From: Rugalucina vietnamica
Taxonomy: Eukaryota > Mollusca > Bivalvia > Lucinida > Lucinidae
Direction: 5' to 3'
Assembly: GCA_964017185.1 (NCBI GenBank)
Contig: OZ024870.1
Location: forward strand, 63,280,812 to 63,344,811
Length of the DNA: 64,000 nt
Shown piece after piece: positions 59,485 through 64,000 of the stretch. Below the pieces are notes generated by a model. The model was not told where the DNA came from. It did not search any database and saw nothing but the letters and a program-made list of their open reading frames with translations. Position 1 is the first letter of the stretch. Every line of letters starts with the position of its first letter. A program made the position numbers and the translations under genes.

Positions 59485-60640
59485 AGCTCACCTGAGCTGA
59501 AGGCTCACATGGTGAGCTTATAGGATAGCCATGCTCTGGCGTCCGTCCGTCACCTGTCGTCGTCGTCCGTCCACAATTTCAAAGATCTTCTCCTCTGAAA
59601 CCACTTGGCCAATCAAAGCCAAATTTTACATGAAGCATCTATAGGAAGGGGGAACCAATGTGTATATAACAAATCCAGGTCACATGACCAAGATGGCCAC
59701 TACGCCCATATATGGTAAAAACCCTTCAAAAATCTTCTCCAGAACCAGTGGACCGATTTCAAAGAAACTTGGCATGAAGCATTGATGGCCTCGACCTATT
59801 TTACGGCAAGGTCAACATAGGTCGCCAATGCATTTGAATGAGGAAAACTTTTAAAATGTCATTTAAAGTGAAAGTCTTGCAGGAAATGGGCAGTAGGACT
59901 GAATATTAATGATTCTGAAAAAAATTGGACCACAGAGGCTCATGTGCCCCACCCCGTGGCAATATACATGTATATCTCCATAATATTCAAACATCTCCTC
60001 TGAAACCGCTTGGCCAAACAAAGCCAAATGTTATGTGAAGCACCAACAGGAAGGGGTAACCAATGTGTATATAAATATAATCCAGGTCACATGACCAAGA
60101 TGGCCACCATGCCCATGTATGGTAAAAACCCTTCAAAAGTCTTCTCCAGAACCAGTAAAACGATTTCAATGAAACCTGGCCTAAAGTATCGATGGCTCAA
60201 GTACTACAAAGTATATATGAATCATGACCCTGGGATGACCTTGGCCTATTTTACGGCAAGGTCAACATAGGTCCCCAATGCATTTGAATGGAGAAAACTT
60301 TTAAAAAGTCATTCAAAGTGAAAGTCTTGCAGGAAATGGGCAGTAGGACTGAATATTAATGATTCTGAAAACAAAATTGGACCCAAGGGCCTCATCTGCC
60401 CCCACCCCGGGGTATTGAATATGTATATTACCATAATATTCACACATCTTCTCCTGTGAAACTGCTGGACCAATCAAAGCCAAATTTTATGTGAAGCATC
60501 TATAGAATGGGGGAATCAGTGTGCATATAAATAATCTAGGTCACATTACCAAGATGGCCGCCAAGCCCATATACGGTAAAAACTCTTCAAAAATCTTCTC
60601 CAGAACTGGTGGACCGATTTCAAAGTTTGCTTTGGTCATA
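59485..60640 (+). mobile_element. AGCTCACC element A7, 3'-truncated, head-to-tail with A6
   Basis: 5' hairpin AGCTCACCTGAGCTGAAGGC..GGTGAGCT, joined to A6 by TTT. Its units resemble A1 (CATTTGAATGAGGAAAACTT, GCAGTAGGACTGAATATTAA) rather than A5/A6. It ends mid-unit near 60640. Confidence 0.8.
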
Positions 60641-60754
60641 GTTTGATGTCTTTTTTTTTTCTCTTTATTTATTTCTTTTAAATTTTATGACTACCCAATA
60701 TAAATGAGAATTGTTACGTTACCATCTACTTTATCACACTGTAAATGCATCATG

Positions 60755-60910
60755 AGCAGTACATTGTTCTTAGAAAGTATAAATGTACGAGCTGTGTTAC
60801 GAGAAAATTGGTATTTGGTTGTTCTGACCAGGTCCTGGGTGTTTTGACCAGATCCGAAAGCTATTATACAACCACAGAAAATAGCTCTAGATTTGGAAAT
60901 TTGGGTTAAC
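60755..60910 (-). mobile_element. Family M fragment
   Basis: GACCAGGTCCTGGGTGTTTT, GTTATACAACCACAGAAAAT-like and GCTCTAGATTTGGAAATTTG match the family M interior; the terminal blocks are missing. Confidence 0.5.
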
Positions 60911-61144
60911 AAACGTTATAGGGATTGAACAGCTATGCAAAAATCCAGTTTTTCAGATGACGCAGGTCGGTCAATACCAGGGAAGCTCTCACTCACACAT
61001 ACATGTACTATCAGGGCCTTTGATTTGATTTAATTATGCAATGAAAAGTAATCAGGCTGATTTGTTTTGTATGTGATTAAGCTGATCTGTGATTGTGTTT
61101 GATAGTTGGATGTTTGTATCAAATAATCAGGGTGTCAGGTGTCA

Positions 61145-61384
61145 TATATGAGCCTTCGCACGAGAAAACCAACAATCTGGGTTTCTTACCAGGCCTTACA
61201 AATATGTCTGTACAGTCCTAGATTTAAGAAGCTTGAAAATTTCATTTAACAGGAAGAGGGATTTTACTATTCCTGTACTGAAAAGAAAGGCGCTGAACAG
61301 CTGTACAGTTACTGCACACCTGACCTGTGCCTTTGGTTTCGCATATGCAGATTGTTGGTTTTCTGATGGGGCGGCTCATATATG
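61145..61384 (+). mobile_element. MITE, family M copy 3
   Basis: The termini are TATATGAGCCTTCGCACGAG and a block ending GGGGCGGCTCATATATGA. The interior GAAAGGCGCTGAACAGCTGT and GACCTGTGCCTTTGGTTTCG is degenerate relative to copy 2. Confidence 0.8.
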
Positions 61385-61584
61385 AAAATTAATTGTTCTT
61401 TAATGTTTATCACATGATTATTTTAATAAAGAATGAAACTTTCATTTTTGTTTGACTAAATCGAAAATGCAAAAGTGGGGAATGGCAGAAACTTACGAGG
61501 GAGTAATTAGTCAAATTATCCCTTGTATAGTTTCACAATAGACAGTATTTATTTTGCATTTTCTGTTGCAAAATTCAACGATTT

Positions 61585-61695
61585 TAGCTGACATGAGATA
61601 GCTTATAGTATGGTACTCGAGTCGGCGTGCGTCCGTACAGTCATATTTTCAAAAATCTTCTCTGAAATCCCTTGGCCAACCAAAGCCTTTTTTTT
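61585..61695 (+). mobile_element. AGCTCACC element 5' fragment A8
   Basis: TTTTAGCTGACATGAGATAG followed by CTTATAGTATGGTACTCGAG, GCGTCCGT and CTTCTCTGAAATCCCTTGGC. Confidence 0.65.
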
Positions 61696-63660
61696 ATCTA
61701 CACAAGCTCTAAGGGAGTGGTTATCGTTTGTACACAGGGACGAACCATATAATAAGTTGCTTATTGCACTTTTAGCACCCTGCACCTTGTGAATTTCCGG
61801 GTTTCTGACGTTGAACACTTAAAGGGTGCAATATTTTTCTACATTATATTATGGTAAGGTATTTCGGTATTTCAGATATCTAACACTCATGGTCATATCA
61901 TATGAAACTTATTTAAGAATACTTTGGTGAGTTGTGAAATAAGTACTCGTGTAAGATCATTTATTGCATAGCATTTATATTATTTTATTTTAAAGTTTTC
62001 ATTGTTGTGTGTTTAGGATGCACGGCAATAGGTAAAACCTATTTATTTCATATTAGCTTTAACTCTTGATTTTGTAGAGTGTTATTTATTTTTTTTCTAT
62101 TAAAGTATATGAATTTTAATATTTCAATCTGTCTACTAATCTTAAAAGTTTTGTTTCTGATTTTGTACAAGCATAAACTAATAATTTTAGTAGTTGTTCC
62201 ACTTGTTTACAAATACAAGAACAAGCTTTATAAAACATATTTTCCCAAACTATATGTATAGGGATCTCAGTCTACACCTGCCCTTCTAATCAGTTGGAAA
62301 TTCATAATTACATTACCTAGATCTACTGTTGAAATATAACTTAGTACATGTAGCATGTATGGGACTTGGGTGAGAAGGGCAATATGTATTTTTAGGGAAC
62401 TGGAGAGACCAAGTTAAAAAGGGGCAAACAAAATATTTGGGGGTTTAAGTGAGCAAGGAGCTGAGTGAGATGTGTCCTCTTGGCGAAAAAATGGCCAAGA
62501 TTTGGCTCAAACTTCAAGAAAATGGCGAAAAAAAATCTCAAATGGCGAAAGAAAAATATATCCTAGCGCGAACCCTGCTTTCCCCTACCTGATAAAGTTG
62601 AAAGACTGACTCACAACAGTACGTATGACACCATGAGAAGTTTGAGTGACTCAGTAATTAAAAATCCATTATGTAAAATGTCAGCAGTTATATTCAGCTT
62701 TGAAACAGCTGCAACCCCTGGAAAAATTGGAAAATTTGTCCCCTAGCATTGCACATGGCAAATCAAATGTTTTACTTTTATTGTAACCTGCAATTTTATC
62801 ACATCAGTAACCTTTTTTATAATAGTTGATATATATGGCAGTCATATGGTAAATTAGACTTAAGTTTCAATGAAAATCATGCTTTGGTGGCACAAACATG
62901 TATCTCTAGTCTAGACTAATGCATGTCTAACAGTCTTACGGATTCTATGTAGAATCTACAGTAATCACATCTCTGATCATTCTGTACACATATGGAATGT
63001 CAGAATGTACAGGAGAAGTTGAGTTCTTTAAGTATTTTTCCCTGAAAAATAACAGCTCTAGAACACCATAATTCTAGTACAACTTCATACCCCTATTGTG
63101 TTTCTAATGTTTTCTTTCTAGGGTTCTTAATGACTTAATGTTACTAACTAAAAATCTATAGTTTCCGTGTTTATTGCGTCAAAGGATGAAATAACTTTTC
63201 CATAATTACAACATGAATAATTGACTGTAACTTAACATGTTGCAAAACTTGACAAATAATAGAAAATCATCATACAATAAGATAACATAAAATTTTCAAT
63301 TTTACAGTCTTTACATCTAAACAAACCAAAGGGGTACTTCTCTCCTCCCCCATGTTTTAAAGTTTTGTGAATAAGAATGTCAATTGAAATGTGGAAGATG
63401 GTAAAGGATGACATCTACCTGAAAATACATGTATATACAGTGTTATACTTAGTTATCTCCCTCCCTAGGGATAAGTTTTTAAGGGTACGTAAAAAAACTG
63501 AAAAATGACACTATAAAACTGCACACTGCGAACTGTAAAAAATATTTAAGAGGCAAATCACAACCATAACTTTGTGTTCAATCATCCAAAAGATGCGATC
63601 AGAATCTCAAATCTAATAGAGCACAGTCCCATATATAACACGTGCACACAAACTTAATTA
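61696..63660. other. No recognisable gene; 62490-62580 shared repeat
   Basis: AT-rich with short ORFs. The stretch with repeated AAATGGCGAA ending CCTAGCGCGAACCCTG is the reverse of the 47165 repeat. Confidence 0.5.
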
Positions 63661-64000
63661 TTAGTCATTAGATCTCTTATTGGGCCTCCTTGGTGGCAAA
63701 AGTTCCTTTTCACCAGCTTTGTTGAATGGCTGTAACCTGGCTAGTGCTCTAGGGAGCTTCACTTCCGGAGTCCGTCGGGGAGACACGAACGGTGGTATAT
63801 CCTGAACCGGCGGATCAGTCTCAATAACAGGATCCACAGTGTGTTGTTGTGGTTGTGGAGGAATGTCTGGTGGTACATCCGTCGCCATATCCTGCCTAAT
63901 GATGGATGGTGGCAGGAATGAGGGCTGTTGACTCGGGCCGGAAGGCAAGATTGGGGGAGGTAAATGTGGTCCTGGGGGCTGATGTACTGTGTTGGAAGGT
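63661..64000 (-). CDS. C-terminal part of an unrecognised proline-rich protein, open to the right edge
   Basis: The minus frame is open from the window edge to TAA at 63661 (113 codons). It is rich in Pro and Gln (PGPHLPPPILPSGPSQQPSF, IPPQPQQHTVDP) and ends in a basic tail (ELLPPRRPNKRSND). No domain is visible. It could be the last exon of a host gene or the end of a retroelement polyprotein; the upstream part is outside the window. Confidence 0.45.
   Translation of the reverse strand, partial: PSNTVHQPPGPHLPPPILPSGPSQQPSFLPPSIIRQDMATDVPPDIPPQPQQHTVDPVIETDPPVQDIPPFVSPRRTPEVKLPRALARLQPFNKAGEKELLPPRRPNKRSND

Overview
The window looks like metazoan, intron-rich, AT-rich nuclear DNA, most probably from a bivalve mollusc. 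The evidence is GT-AG introns, two host-type genes, tRNA-derived SINEs, a CR1/L2-group LINE, a Crypton-like recombinase, many MITE and foldback elements, and repeats opening with AGCTCACCTGAGCCGAAGGC, of a kind I associate with bivalve genomes. The lineage is inference. No prokaryotic, organellar or viral gene was recognised.

Left part (1-21 kb): one complete plus-strand gene in nine coding exons (2312-20832) encodes a 414-residue PLP-dependent class V aminotransferase, of the type annotated in animals as isopenicillin N epimerase-like. Its introns carry most of the local novelty. Intron 2 holds a large AGCTCACC element. Intron 4 holds six scattered copies of a 14-bp word. Intron 7 holds a second AGCTCACC element between inverted arms of about 400 bp. 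Intron 8 holds a satellite-like array whose every unit ends in a perfect AGGTCA direct repeat with 1-bp spacing.

Middle (21-40 kb): a third AGCTCACC element; nested inverted-repeat elements; a decayed minus-strand coding sequence (24.76-28.35 kb) interrupted by a 1,351-bp TA-flanked inverted-repeat element; a SINE with a 13-bp target-site duplication just upstream; a CpG-rich mosaic of inverted and direct copies (30.86-31.86 kb); a near-perfect 32-bp-arm palindrome; a MITE with a 9-bp target-site duplication; and a 60-69-bp minisatellite.

Right part (40-64 kb): a minus-strand LINE (40.42-44.52 kb) with an intact ORF1 separated from an in-frame ORF2 only by a TAG codon; the first coding exon of a GT25 procollagen galactosyltransferase-like gene (46541-46791); a 14-bp-unit minisatellite near 48-49 kb; a CpG-rich promoter-like stretch near 49.5 kb; a CG-rich foldback element with an almost identical inverted partial copy 1.3 kb away; remnants of a Crypton-type tyrosine recombinase (53.6-55.2 kb); three AGCTCACC elements joined head to tail (55.67-60.64 kb); and, at the right edge, the C-terminal part of an unrecognised proline-rich minus-strand ORF.

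Only the aminotransferase and the GT25 exon look like host genes under selection. All family calls come from reading motifs by eye; no database search or alignment program was run.
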